From NCBI RefSeq assembly GCF_004664715.2, contig NC_051083.1, forward strand, positions 95,323,920 through 95,387,919: a stretch of DNA of 64,000 nucleotides, read 5' to 3'. Within the stretch, counting starts at the first letter, position 1; the number at the start of each line of letters is the position of its first letter. A model generated the notes under the pieces. It was not told the origin of the DNA and did no database searches. It saw only the letters and a list, made by a program, of their open reading frames with translations. The position numbers and the translations under genes were made by a program. Source of the stretch: Peromyscus leucopus (lineage: Eukaryota; Chordata; Mammalia; Rodentia; Cricetidae). Shown here one piece after another: positions 1 through 12,088 of the stretch.

Positions 1-115
1 TCTGACTTCCAACTCAACACCCACCTCTGTGACAGTCCCTGGTACACTCACAACAGAGGTCCACTCATGGTGGTGGTTTGCTTTTATGTCTCCCTTCCTA
101 GAAAAACGTATTTAC

Positions 116-142
116 AAAAAAAAAAAAAAAAAAAAAAAAAAA
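116..142 (+). repeat. poly(A) run
   Basis: There are 27 consecutive A. No SINE body is recognisable upstream, so it may be the tail of a decayed element on the plus strand. Confidence 0.85.
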
Positions 143-694
143 TGACTGAATGATCCTTTAGTCCAAGGAATGTCTTCCCTGACTGTGAGATTTCAAACAG
201 AGGAAGTTGAGGAGGGAGCGCCAGAGTGGATACTTGAAAGCAAAATCAAAAATGGCACTTGTTTCTGGCATGCTCTCCCTGCACATCTAAAAGCATGAGA
301 CGGGGAAACAAGCAAACTGTCTGGTAAAAGCTCAGTTATTAAATACAATCATCACCAAATAGGACTTTCAGAAAGCACTGGCCTGTACATTGCTAATGGC
401 TAAAATGAGCTTGGATCTGGACTACACTACAGTCAAGAGTGAGCAGTAAGGAACACACCTCCCCATCTTCCAACCCATGCCCACTTCCTCGTGTCCTCTC
501 CAGAACCATGTAAGAGTCACTAGCTACCATTACACATGGGCCGTCCGAAAGGGGAGGAAAGTTACTTAGGCTTCTTTTGTGTTGGCTACAGGCACGACTT
601 ACTCTGAACTTGTCATACTGATAAAGTCAACTTTGAAGAACCATGACGATATAGCATTAAAAAAAAAAAAAAGAAAAGAAAAGAAAACAGAACT

Positions 695-800
695 GGAAGT
701 CAAGAGATCTGGGTTTATAAATCCCAGCTTGACTACTAATCAATTTATTTTTTCTGAACCTCAAGTTTCCCAAAGCAGAAGTTGAGCGAGATGACTTTCA
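695..800 (+). repeat. MIR-like old SINE
   Basis: The order 'tctgggtt..aatcccagc..', then 'ctgaacctcaagtttccc', follows the MIR core and 3' part. It is diverged. Confidence 0.55.
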
Positions 801-880
801 AAGACTGACCATTTACAAGGCTCTATAAGCCTCATCGTTTAAGATGGAGATCAGCTCCATTGTTTCTTTTTTTCTCATTC

Positions 881-1400
881 ATTCATTAATCTAACAACTA
901 TTTATTCTGCCAGACACTGTGAAGTTACCAAAGGACTCAAACCTGCTTCTTATCTCCATGGAGTTTATAATTTGGATATGGGGAATAGACAACTGAGTAG
1001 ATAAGTATTACTAAGAAAGTACAAATCCACAATAAATTTGGAGACCTTAAAGATCTTGAAGAGAGCAACTTAGCTGGGTGTCAGGGGTCACAGGAAACCT
1101 CTTGATACAGCAGTACTTACACTGAGTCCTAAAGGAAGAGGACTTAGCTATGCTCAGATAAGTGTTTGTGACAACGAGAAAGGAAGAGTATCCTAGGCAG
1201 AAAGCATAGCATGTGTGGGAGGGCTGAAAGAAAGAGACAGCTTGACGTACATAAACAACCTGAAGGAGTTCATCAGGGAAGAGATAGAGGAGAAATGGTT
1301 AAGCTCAAATCAAGTAAGACTTATGTCAGTCATGTAAAAGAATTTGAATTTTACCCTAAAGGCAATGGGAAGTCATTCAGTGAGGGACACTTATAACAAA
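881..1400 (+). repeat. degenerate ancient mammalian dispersed repeat
   Basis: Blocks in order resemble a widely dispersed mammalian consensus: 'attcattcatt..tatttattctgccagacactg', 'ctccatggagtttataat', 'cctaggcagaaagcatagcatgtg' and finally 'aaaggcaatgggaagtcatt'. I do not name the family with confidence. The 61-residue open frame at 1211-1396 lies inside it and is not a gene. Confidence 0.5.
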
Positions 1401-1533
1401 ATCAGATTTGCAGTCTAGAAAGTTCCCTCTGGCTATAGTATGTAAGTAATAGACACCAATTTGGACAGTGGAGTAAAATAAGGGTGAGAAACCAAGGTAC
1501 AGACAGAGACAGTAGACAGGACACAGCCACAGC

Positions 1534-1536
<3 letters not shown>

Positions 1537-1579
<43 letters not shown>
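1537..1579 (+). repeat. (CA)n microsatellite
   Basis: About 21 perfect CA units. Confidence 0.97.
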
Positions 1580-1582
<3 letters not shown>

Positions 1583-2014
1583 GCATATACACCCCTATAG
1601 GCACAGCTCCACACAAACTGAAGAAATCCTTTCCCCACTTAAGACCAAATGTTCCTACAGTTGAAAGTTTTGCCAGTCTGTGAATTAAATGTGAATTAAA
1701 TGGAACTCTGGAAAAGTATTGTGTTTTACCTTTTCTCAATGTCTAATTTTTATAGAATGTTAAGTACCTGCCATCTCTGCAGCTATTATCCCAACACCCT
1801 ATTGTAAAGCAAGGCAAATGGCAAACTAGGCATTCAAACTAGAATTAGACAAGTAATTACCACACAGCTATGTCAGGGACAGGGGAAGGGAGAGGGAGCA
1901 GGAGAGGGGAAATATCACAGCTGTCACTATGATTTTTCAAGAGTTTCAACTCCTCCAAAACATGAATGGACAGAGAAGGAGAAAGCTGGGGTTTTTGACT
2001 AGGTGAAGACCTGA

Positions 2015-2105
2015 ACTGAATTGCTGCGAAGTCACTGTGTGGTCTTAGTAACTCATGAGCCTCTGTCCTCTCATCTGTAAATGGGCGAGTTGGACTAGAT
2101 GGAGC
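2015..2105 (+). repeat. MIR-like old SINE
   Basis: The stretch 'gcctctgtcctctcatctgt' followed by 'aaatgggcgagttggactag' matches the MIR 3' half (cctcagtttcctcatctgtaa). Confidence 0.6.
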
Positions 2106-2924
2106 CCTACTGTTTAGTGCTGCATACATTTTGGGAAGTGCAGATGTGATGCCCTCAATGACTAGCTGTCCATCTCTATCAGGCCATGTGCTTCTCTGTC
2201 TTTTATTGTTCCTGCCTCCCATGTAGCAAAGTCAGCAATCTTAAAACTTGTAAGGCCGCCGTTTTCTAGTGGCCTGTCTTTGAGGGATTGTCTGTTCTCC
2301 CACACCTCACATTTCTCTTTTAGCTTTGATGAGTTATGATTCTGCCAGGCATTCCTTGGCGATGCCACTTGTGCACTAGACAGAAGACAAAAGCACAAAA
2401 TGGATGTCACAAGCATGCCTGCTTCCTTCCAAGTCTGTTGCTCTGTCTAAAGCCATCCCACACAACCCAGAGAGCACTCATTTGCAGGGTAATGCCTCCT
2501 TGCTTCTTTCTCTCTAAAAGACACAGTGCTGATATGCTCTAGTGGCATCCCATTCTAGAATATACCTTGTGGGGGTCCAACTTCTAAATTACTCTCCATT
2601 CAATCTGACAAGTATTTATTGAGCGCCTACTGTGTGCCTAGCACTCAGCAAGATTCTCCAGGGACTGCTGGGGTGTCTAAACAATACAGCCTAATCCTGC
2701 CTCAGCGGGGACTGAACATTATTGCAATGGCTTTGTTTGGAAGGAAAGGCTGGGCTGAGGTTACAGCATGCAGGCTTCATTCAAGTCCCTTGGCTTGGAA
2801 ATGAGGCTGGATTTTCAACAAAAGTGAAGAGTTGAAATCACCAAAAGGCTTTAATTCAATGCATAGTTTCATTTGAACCTTGAAGTTACCTTGTGTGCAT
2901 CAGAGGGTACAATTCATTGCTTAC

Positions 2925-3081
2925 CTTCTTCAGAAGGTTCCTCTTCAGAGAGTCTCAGCATTTCTAAGATGTCATTAAAGCCATAATCTGTCACCTTTAG
3001 TACAAAACGCCCATCTACCACACAGTTCCGAGATTTCAGCCTCCCATGAATAAATTCTTTGTGGTGTAAGTATTTCATTCC
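2925..3081 (-). CDS. Gucy2f: Gucy2f exon 10, kinase-homology domain C-lobe start
   Basis: This exon encodes residues 658-709 plus one base: [20 protein letters not shown], then [20 protein letters not shown] and [13 protein letters not shown]669-G-R-L-K replaces the kinase catalytic HRDLK and D689-Y-G replaces DFG. The catalytic aspartate is therefore absent, as in all receptor guanylate cyclases: this is a regulatory pseudokinase. The acceptor CATCTGCAG has its AG at 3083-3082; the donor GTAAGC is at 2924-2919. The next exon should complete Glu710 and continue LLWTAPELL; I found nothing of that kind in 1-2924. Confidence 0.95.
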
Positions 3082-5344
3082 CTGCAGATGATACAACAAA
3101 ATTGATTTAGGCACTCATTTAACTGTTTTATGCTTTTAGAGCCAATTTCTGTGATTGTTAATGGCATGGGTGATTATGATCCAGAATTCAACCTTTCTCC
3201 CTTATTTGCAGGCAAAGCAAACCTTTCACAAGGTGTTTAGACAAAGTCTAGCTCTAAAATGCTTGACTTTGATTAAGAATCATATCTTGTGTTTATTGAG
3301 AATTATGTGCACTGGAAATCTATTGACATTTCAAGCACAAGATGGATCCATATGCGTGTAATTGCCAGGAACTGAGAGATTCTGATTTTCCTCAACAGAT
3401 CTAATGCAACTTTCAGTCCATTATTAGCAGAAGTAGAAACTGGTGAGGCTTTGAGGGATGGCAATTTAACAAGAGCTACAAAATTTTTACATATGTATAC
3501 TGTAGGGGTTCTACTTCAGAAAAAACATGTATGCTTGCATGTACGTACACAAACGAAGCAAGGAAAACACTCACTGCAGCTTTGATTTTATATAGTGTAT
3601 AACTGGAAATAAACTAAATATCAATAAGGGAGTAGCTAGATTTATCTTGCATTCTTATCCTTGCATATTCTGTAACACTTAGAATAAGGTTGATCAGTAC
3701 ATACTTATTATAGTGATATAACTATAAACCAATTAGTTAGTACAAAATAGTGAGTTGCCGAGTTATGTGATGGCATGCACATTAAAAACAAATGCAATTG
3801 TTTTTAATATATGTAAATAAATGTAAAATGAATTTCAAGTCTAGCTTCCAAATTTTTAGCAGTAGCTAATTTACAGTAGAGGTGAGAAAAGGAAGAGAGT
3901 TGGATAAATGTCAATATTTTTCCCACATAGATTTGTAGCACTTGATTTTAATTTAATGTACTATTTTAAAACAAAAGAATAGCTAAAGGATGCTAGATAT
4001 TTCTGATCTGTGGGATTGCTTGAGAGCCTTTATATAACATTCAAATGTGATGTAGAAGAACTCTCCATCAGATGAGTTTAATCACTCGGCAGAGAAACAC
4101 ATCTGTATTTTAGTGCAGTCATCTCAGCACTGTTGATGCCAAGTGTCCTTTTAGTGAACTAGCTCTGCTTTGCAGCCTGATACCTCTTTGATTTCTCATG
4201 CTTTCCATTTTCTGCTCTCAGGAAGGCATGCTCTTCAGCACTTCCAAACCTAGTCTACAATGGGCATGCTTTTCCCTAGGATAGCTAGTGACTCACCTGG
4301 GCCTGAAGAAAATTGTCATTTAGAGACGTCTCTCTTAACTAACTAGGTGTTGCTTGCATTGTGAGTAGAAATAGCACTAGAATAGAAACTGGTCGGTTTG
4401 CATTTGTATTAGCTGTGACATTACTAACCACCACAGCATTCTACTATCAGCTCTTTCACATAATAGTCAGCTGATAAATACATATTAAGAACCTATTATG
4501 TGTGCTAGATATTGCAAAATAAAGACTGTCTCATGTAGCTTCTCTGAGCCTCTGGGGGCTTGGAGAAGGTTAATTGTGGCCACTTTACAAAGGGAGAATG
4601 AGATAATGTCTTCCCCTTTCATACCTCCTTGAAAATGTTTAAGTCACTATACAAAATTCAAGGCTGTGATTAATGTGTACATAGCTCAACAAGTACTCAA
4701 ACCAACTCCATTAAAATACACATACACAGAGCTTAATGTCATCTCATAGAGTTCATTGGCTTTATAGAAGATCATCCATGGACCTTTCCATAAATTCCCA
4801 TTGTAGTAGTCCATGGTACATACAATGGAGCTGCTGCCTTATATAATCAGTGGACATTTGTGTTCCAGCAGTAGAGTCCCACATCCACACTTAGATATGC
4901 AAAGTCTCATCATTTAGTTCCAGACTGACACCTTCTAGAAAATGAAAGCCAGCAGCTGGCTCTAAATAGTGTGGAAAATTCTAGGAGTGAGTATTTCCCT
5001 ATATCCACAAAGCAGAGAAGTGGGATATGGCTAAAGGCAGAAGAGGACTTAATGGTAAACAGAAGAGATGGAAATGTGGCCCTCGGATTGAGAAGAAACA
5101 CAGGCAAATACTTTCTGTATCAATACTCCATAATGCATATGGACAAAAGGGTGGAGGGAAGGTAGAGAGTCAGTACTTGGGAGACAAGGCACAGGAGTGA
5201 AGCAATCACAATAGCCCACAGGAAAGAAAACATCTCCAAATCATACATTTCTGACCTAAAAATCTAGAACAAAAACAAGTCAAAATCTTTGTAAACTTCA
5301 AAACTGTAAGGAAAATCCAAGACTCCCTTAGTCTTGCCAGTAAC
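3082..5344 (-). other. Gucy2f intron 9, 2263 bp
   Basis: AT-rich intron with no young repeat. I see only weak traces of old elements (for example 4455-4620). Nothing coding is supported. Confidence 0.85.
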
Positions 5345-5521
5345 CTTGATGAGATCCAGCAGTAGTGATGATTTGAACATCCAATCGAGTTTCACATCAT
5401 CATTAGTCAGTATGTCTTCTAGGCTCCTCCGAGAACAAAATTCTGTCACAATGGCAAACATCCCTGAATCATAGAAGAAGCCCACTAAAGGGTTGACATT
5501 CTCATGCCGCAGGTCTTTCAT
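5345..5521 (-). CDS. Gucy2f: Gucy2f exon 9, kinase-homology domain
   Basis: This exon encodes residues 599-657: [40 protein letters not shown] and on to [14 protein letters not shown]-x-N and the [13 protein letters not shown] hinge are characteristic of the membrane guanylate cyclase kinase-homology domain. The acceptor TTCTTTGCAG has its AG at 5523-5522. The donor AAG|GTTACT (5344-5339) is weak, with T rather than a purine at +3. The length of 177 bases is in frame at both ends. Confidence 0.95.
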
Positions 5522-6562
5522 CTGCAAAGAAGACATACAGAGAACAATAGCAGCTGTCTTCTTTCAGTGGCTGACTGTTGACTGTACTACACAAAAGGTA
5601 CAAGAATAAGGATGTGCAAGATGCCCACATGAAGACCCCTGTTTTTATACAAATTGTAAAAAATGAGAAAATAAATATATTTTATATTCTTATTTGAGGT
5701 ATGAGAAAATGATAAGATCATATGAGAAAAAATAAATACACCGCAGTCACTTGCCCCAAAAGAGCTCACACTCAGTGATAAATAATAGCAAAGTGATCTG
5801 AAAAATATATCTCACCATGTAATGTGTTTTAAAAGAGACCATGAGATGTTGAGTGAGCTCAGAGGTTAAATATCTCATCCAGAATAGCAGCAAGGGAGGG
5901 AGGTATCAAAGGAAGCTTTCCAAAGAACTGATAACTAGACTGTACTGAAGAACATACAGGAATTGACCAATTGACTTGATGGAGGGGCAGAATACTTCTG
6001 AGTGAAGGAAACGACACCAGGTTTAGTCTTCCCAGACTACTATGTAATGGGGAGAATGTGAAATATCAAGGTAGAGAAATAGACAAGAGCCACAAGTCAT
6101 GGTGTGGATATCATAATTTCATTGTCCTATGTCATAATTTTATGGAGAAACCTGGGATGGAATTTAAATAACTATACTCTATTAATATTCCCATTAAATA
6201 GATATAAGAGGAAAAAAAGTCCTCCTCCAAATCATTCTCGGATTCCTAGTTGGGTTTCTGAAAAGATGGTGGTGCTGTACACCAATACAGGAAATTTGAG
6301 GAAAGTGTAGTGGCAGGTTTGGGGTGCTCCACCACATCTTGTTTATTGTTTACTGTTCATCCTGCAACTAGTTGCTATACAAGTTAGCTGATAATTTACA
6401 GTCACCACCATCTCAAGAAAACTGTCCTGTAGTCTAGATCCACTTTACTAAGAGGCTACGTCCCACCCATAGACCTCAGGCAAAGAGTGAACGGGAAAAG
6501 CTTACAAGTTCAGCCTCAAGATAAGATCATGTAGTTTACTGTTGTTTCAGCAGTTCCTCTAT

Positions 6563-6758
6563 GCCAATGCTTTTCAACCTTCCCAATGCTGTGACCCTTT
6601 AACACAATTCCTAAGGTTGTGCAGACCCCCAGTCATAAAATTATTTTCATCACTACTTCATAACTGTCATTTTGCTACTGTTGAATAGTAATGTAAATAT
6701 TTTCAGAGATAGAGGTTTGCCAAAGGGGATGCAACCCACAGGTTGAGGACCACTGCTC
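6563..6758 (+). mobile_element. URR1-like non-autonomous hAT DNA transposon
   Basis: The ends 'cttttcaaccttcccaatgc' and 'cacaggttgaggaccactgc' are inverted terminal sequences. The middle 'cataaaattattttcatcac' and 'ttcataactgtcattttgct' matches the rodent URR1 consensus as I remember it. Confidence 0.75.
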
Positions 6759-6991
6759 CATGTGAGCTCATCGTAGAGCTAGCCTCCAGCTAGGATCAAA
6801 CGCTTGCTTATCTTTTACCTCTGCTCTACCTTGTTTCTTCTGTCATGTAATTTGAACAGAAATGTCCATCATAGGCTCAGGTTTTAGGCAACCTAGCAAG
6901 GTAAATGAGAAATTAAACTTCACTGTGGAGAAACTCAATCATGTCACACTGAAATAAGGCACCCAGTATATCAAGCTGGAACTTTCCTTAA

Positions 6992-7147
6992 ATTTTTTTT
7001 TCTTTTTTTGATTCAGGGCTTCTCTGTATAGTCCTGGATGGCCTGGAACTAGCTTTGCAGACCGGGCTGGCCTTGAACTCAGCGATTCATCTGCCTCTGC
7101 CTCCTGAGTGTTGGGATTAAAAGTGTGCGGCACCACCACCAGGCTGG
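6992..7147 (-). mobile_element. B1 SINE
   Basis: T-rich head, 'gggcttctctgtatagtcct', 'ctggccttgaactcagcgat' and 'gtgttgggattaaaagtgtg' show an older, diverged B1 in minus orientation. Confidence 0.9.
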
Positions 7148-8094
7148 TTGGAACTGCTTTAGAGTGTTATGTCTGTGGTTTAGATTTCAGGAAACAGGCC
7201 TGAACTGAGATCAAATGAATGGGAATTTTAAGTGTGTAGATGGTAGATAAAATCAACGTGTACATTAAGATTACCTAAGGAAAGTATGTAGAAAACAGAA
7301 AAGGGAAAAATATATCAGTGATTAAAGGATGGAAAAAAGAACAGCATACATTTAAAAAAATTAGAGGTGATGCCATAGAAATGAAGGAAATCATATTTAG
7401 ACCAATATGATTAACACCATAAGACATAATTCATAAAAATCAAATAAATATCAGAGAAGTCAGGTAACGTGAAGAAAATGGTAGTTATTAATTACAGAAC
7501 AGCACTATGCAAACATGTTTACACAGAAACATACACAAATACATACTTGTGCATGAGTGGGTTCTCTGCATCTGCACATTAAACTGATCATAGATAAATT
7601 TGAAAAAATTGACTTTATACTTAACATGTATAAACAGAGCTTTTTCTTGTTACTTCCAAAACAATATGGCAATTATGTACATAGAATTTACATAGCATTT
7701 GGGCATTACAAATAATCAAGACATGATGAAAAGTATGTGGGAGGGTGTACACTGTTTGGATGCAAAGTATTCTTCCCTCTTCTGTAAGAGATTCCAGTAT
7801 TCATGGCTTTGGTTGCTGAAACCAGTTCCCTGAATATAGTAAGTACAACTCTCTGGCCATATATAATTACATACATGTGTGTGTGCATACAGTCATGTAT
7901 ACACAGGCTTAGAATGGTAACAACATTGAATGACTAGAAACAGACTAGGTTTTAGACATATAAATGTCATGATGTGTGAAGTGAAAGAAAGAAGTCAAAG
8001 ACTATCACATGGAGTTTGAAGAAGATGGCAGTCCATTTACTGGAATAAATTGTACTGTAAGACCTTCAACAAGATGGTCTGAGCCAAAATTAAG

Positions 8095-8262
8095 TTAATC
8101 CTGTGAGTTCAACACTACCCTGGCTACATAGCAAGTTCCATACCAGCTGGGGCTAAATAATGAGAATCTGTCTCAAAAATAAAATATTAAAAGGCCAGTG
8201 TTATAGCTGAGTGATTGACATGCTTTGAACTCAGGTTCAATCCCCTAGCACCAAAAGACATT
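8095..8262 (+). mobile_element. B1-like remnant followed by ID/B4-like remnant
   Basis: 'gtgagttcaacactaccctg..tctgtctcaaaaataaaa' looks like the right half of a B1 relative. 'gctgagtgattgacatgctt..ttcaatcccctagcacc' looks like an ID/B4 tRNA-derived head. Confidence 0.5.
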
Positions 8263-8740
8263 AAATATTTGGAGCATATTTGTTATAGCATCTAACATTA
8301 TCCTAATAGCCAAAACACTGGCAAATTTTGGACCTATATGTCTACCTGAACTTTACAACCATCCATCCTCAGATGTAAACATGAGAAGAGATCCTCTGTT
8401 GAAAGTAGATAGATACCTACATGCAGTCATATCCTACAAAGACTCTGAATAAGAAGGAAAGTCTGGAACATTTTCACAAGGTGAACAATTACTAGGTAGA
8501 CATATACTTTATCTCTTCCATAATGCTTACTTAGCTGTCTACCACCAAAATTTCAAGGGTTGAATGCATCTTGCATCAGGACATTTGTTATTCCCCTATC
8601 TGACATAAAACCCTTAAGCATTCAACTCCCAGAGATACCTGCTTCTGAGTCAAATACTAACCCACATAATCTTAAGTACTTCCTTGGCCAATTAAAAATG
8701 GTTCTGAAATATGGCAATATTAGAATTAATCCCTCCATTA

Positions 8741-8903
8741 CACCAGCAGTGGTGGCACATGCCTTTAATCCCAGCGCTTGGGAGGCAGAGCCAGATGGAT
8801 CTCTGTGAGTTCAAGGCCAGCCTGGTCTACAGAGTGAGATCCAGGATAGGCACCAAAACTACACAGAGAAACTCTGTCTCGAAAAACCAAAAAAAAAAAA
8901 AAA
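8741..8903 (+). mobile_element. B1 SINE, cricetid type
   Basis: Full length with a poly(A) tail: 'gtggtggcacatgcctttaa', 'gttcaaggccagcctggtct' and the 'ataggcaccaaaactacaca' tail form. Confidence 0.95.
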
Positions 8904-9147
8904 TTGTTCATTGATACATATTGCAGCAGCAAGGTTTTTCTACCTCCATTGGCTAGTTGGCTATACATATCTTTTTCTAGCACTTTATTTTGTTTTGTTC
9001 ATTATATAAAATATTGTTCATATTCCTGTATCAACCTATCTACTACTGCCTACCACCCAGAAGTCAATAACCCTACAGAACATATTATTAAGGTACTGGA
9101 AATGGAAATTTTTTCAGGATTATTTTCTCTTTTATTTCATTTTTTAA

Positions 9148-9170
9148 GTGTGTGTGTGTGTGTGTGTGTG
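9148..9170 (+). repeat. (GT)n microsatellite
   Basis: Perfect GT run at the edge of a B3 SINE. Confidence 0.95.
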
Positions 9171-9336
9171 CATGTTAGAGCACACATGTGCAGGCATGTA
9201 TATGTGAATCCAGGTACTCCCAGAGGTGCCCTGGAGCTGGAGTTACAGGTGGTTGTGAGCCGCACTGGAAATCAAACTTGGATCTTCTGGAAGAGCAAAA
9301 CATGCTCTTAACCACTTAGCCATCTCTCCAGCTCCT
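9150..9336 (-). mobile_element. B3 SINE
   Basis: The sequence ends 'agccatctctccagctcc' and contains 'ctggagttacaggtggttgt', the minus-strand B3 pattern. Confidence 0.85.
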
Positions 9337-9417
9337 ATACTAGAAATTTTATGATCTAATACTTCCAACCAATATACTGCAAGAGTCAGAGAAACTTTTG
9401 AATGTTTTAAAAGTATA

Positions 9418-9627
9418 CATTTTTATTTTTATTTATGTGTATATATGTGTGTAAGAGTATATGACACATGCATGTGTGTCCATGAAAGCCCGTAGAGGGT
9501 GGCAGATCCTCCAGAAATGGAGTTACAGATGATTATGAGCCACCCAACATAGGTGCTGGGAATTGAATTAGGGTCCTCTGGAAGAAAAAGCCATCACATT
9601 GAACTGCCAAGCAATCTCTCCATTCCT
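9418..9627 (-). mobile_element. B3 SINE, diverged
   Basis: 'ggagttacagatgattatga', 'gggtcctctggaagaaaaag' and 'caatctctcc' are in minus orientation. Confidence 0.8.
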
Positions 9628-10741
9628 GGGACTTTTCAAATTGTGTACCTCTGTCCCCACAGCTTTTTGGCAGCATTAGGAATATATATGAAAATTAAGA
9701 AAAGATGAAAATTACTACAAAATGTGTTGACAAATACAAAACAATATATTTTAATTGTCTTAATTTCTATAAAATATGTATGAACATTTAAAGTAAAAAC
9801 TGACCCTGTATTATGTGGTTCATGACATACATAAAGGTAATATACATTCAAACATTAAAGCAAAGAATATATATAGAGAGAAGCTAAAAAGAACAATGTG
9901 TTTACAAATTCCCGGTTTGGGGTAAAGTGGTATATTATGACAAGTTCAAAATGCATTCAGGACTTTCTAGAACAATTACTTAAAAAAATGAAGTATACCT
10001 AAAATGCAAATATAAGAAGGAAATTGAAGTCCCTCCACATAATTTTAGCCCAAAGGAAGGCAAGAAAAATGACCAGAATAAAAGAGAGGACTAGATGAGA
10101 TGGACGATAAATAGCAGAGCAAACTCTGAACTATTTCAGTTGGTACCTCAATGTACTGAAGACTACAGTTACTAAGTACAGGTTGCAGAAAAATGGGGAA
10201 AAAACGCCAAAAAAAATGTATGCTGCCGGAAAGAAAACATTAAATCCATAAAATAAATAGATTGAAGGTGAAAAGATAGAAAAATACACACAATTGAATA
10301 AGAGGATGAAGTGGTGATATTATTATTGAATAAAATATAAATCAGGAAAATAAGTATTTCCAGAGTGAATGGTTTATAAATGATAAAAATGATGACCACA
10401 CTATCATAAATGTACATGTGAGGCTGTATCCTGGAGCTGACTCATACTGGATCTGAGGAAGAAAATTTTACAGAATTCTGTCAACACTGGGTTTGCTGAT
10501 ATTACATGGGTAGGTAAAAAAGAAAAAAACTCATAATGGAAGTATTTACAAAACAGTAATCAGAAAATATTCAAAATTGTGTTTTTTTCACATAGAAATG
10601 TTATAAAGTATTTACTAACACACTAACATGTATACCTTTCCTTAACATTAGAGTATCAATGTACACAAAGAAGAAAAATCATAGAATTAAACAATAGAGA
10701 AAATTTAATGAAAAACACATTGAAAAGAATGTAGTAAGGAT

Positions 10742-11195
10742 GAACCAAAGGCTGAGGGGCCCCCAGCCGGATCAGGCCCTCTGAATAGGTGAGACAGTTG
10801 ATTGACTTGATCTGTTTGGGAGGCATCTAGGCAGTGGGACCGAGTCCTGTGCTCATTGCATGAGTTGGCTGTTTGAAACCTGGGGCTTATGCAGGGACAC
10901 TTGGCTCAGTCTGGGAGGAGGGGACTGGACCTGCCTGGACTGAGTCTACCAGGTCGATCTCAGTCCTCGGGGAGGCTTTGCCCTGGAGGAGTGGAATGGG
11001 GGTGGGCTCGGGGGAAGGGGAGGGGGTGGGAGTGGGGAGAATAGGGGACTCCGTGGCTGATATGTAGAACTGAATGGTATTGTAAAATAAAATAAAAGGA
11101 AAAAAAAAAAAAAAGACTCGACCTCACACACCCCAAGAAAATCCAACCACTTTTCCTGGATTATCCCAATAAATATTTTCAGCATTAAAAAAAAA
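10742..11195 (+). mobile_element. 5'-truncated L1 3' UTR with a second, non-L1 tail segment
   Basis: 10742-11099 is a G-rich rodent L1 3' UTR (GGGGAAGGGGAGGGGGTGGG near 11010, then 'aataaaataaaa'). It ends in a first A run (11100-11114). A further 72 bp of different sequence follows (11115-11186), with AATAAA at 11168-11173, and then a second A run (11187-11195). The whole is flanked by 15-bp direct repeats 10727-10741 and 11196-11210 that differ at one base. This is the signature of 3' transduction. Confidence 0.8.
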
Positions 11196-11722
11196 GACTG
11201 TAGTAAGGATATATAAGATCAAAAATGATCCTAACAATTAATCTTTCTGATAAACATAGTTGTACAAAAAAAACCCCTAAGTATCATCCAGAAGTACTTT
11301 AAAAGAATAGTGTGGAATGAATAAGTGTAATTCATTCCAGCTATGTTAAGATTTCTTCAATACTTATTTTAAAGCAATGTACCTTACTATATTAACAGAA
11401 TAAAGGCATAAACAACACTCATTTCACCAGGCAAAAGAAATTGTTTTGAGAAAACTACATAATTGAAAATTCTAAACAATCAGGGGTACATATATTTGAC
11501 TTAGAGATAGTATTAGACGTAAGTGAACTGTTTTGAATCCTTTTCTTTTAGAACCAGAAATATGGCAAAGATGTTGACCCTCCCTAACCAACTGCAGAGC
11601 CTATGTATGCATAATGATTGAAAAATAAAATAATATAAATAATAGGGGAGAAGGGAAGGCTCCTTCTTATAATAAATGTCAACCAGTAAGTATAGAAAGA
11701 ATGTTAATATTATAAAATTATT

Positions 11723-11890
11723 GCCAGGCAGTGATGGGCACACACCTTTAATCCCAGTACTTGGAGACAGAGGCAGGTGGATCTTAGTGAGTTTGATGCC
11801 AGCATGGTCTACAGAGTGAGTTCCAGGACAGATAGAGGATACGATACAGTGAAACCCCATCTTGAAAAATCAAAAAAGAAAGAAGAAAAA
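11723..11890 (+). mobile_element. B1 SINE, diverged
   Basis: 'acacctttaatcccagtact', 'gatgccagcatggtctacag', tail 'ccccatcttgaaaaatcaaa'. Confidence 0.85.
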
Positions 11891-11937
11891 ATTATCAATT
11901 AGTAAGTAAAATAGTAAGAGTGAACTATAAAAAAAGA

Positions 11938-12088
11938 CCCAAGAATGGTGTCTCACACTTTTATCTCAGCTCCTAGAAGGCTAAGGCAGGAGGATTGCTA
12001 TGATTTGGGGGCCAGGCTTTACTACAAAATGAGTTATAGAACAGCCTGGGTTACAGAGTAAGATCGTATATCTCAAAAAAAAAAAAGA
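11938..12088 (+). mobile_element. old B1-related SINE (PB1 type)
   Basis: 'atctcagctcctagaaggct', 'gaacagcctgggttacagag' and an A-rich tail. It is too diverged for a firm subfamily. Confidence 0.65.

Larger units (their letters stand above)
1..2924 (-). other. Gucy2f intron 10 (incomplete): old repeats, no exon seen
   Basis: There is no reading frame resembling the next Gucy2f exon. The region contains a poly(A) run at 116-142, two MIR-like stretches, one long degenerate ancient repeat (881-1400) and a CA microsatellite. The open frames on both strands here are short and lack any recognisable domain. Confidence 0.7.

Noticed and set aside
1857..2222. 121-residue minus-strand frame near the left edge, a candidate for the next Gucy2f exon
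   Set aside because: It does not contain the expected LLWTAPELL sequence and overlaps a MIR-like repeat.
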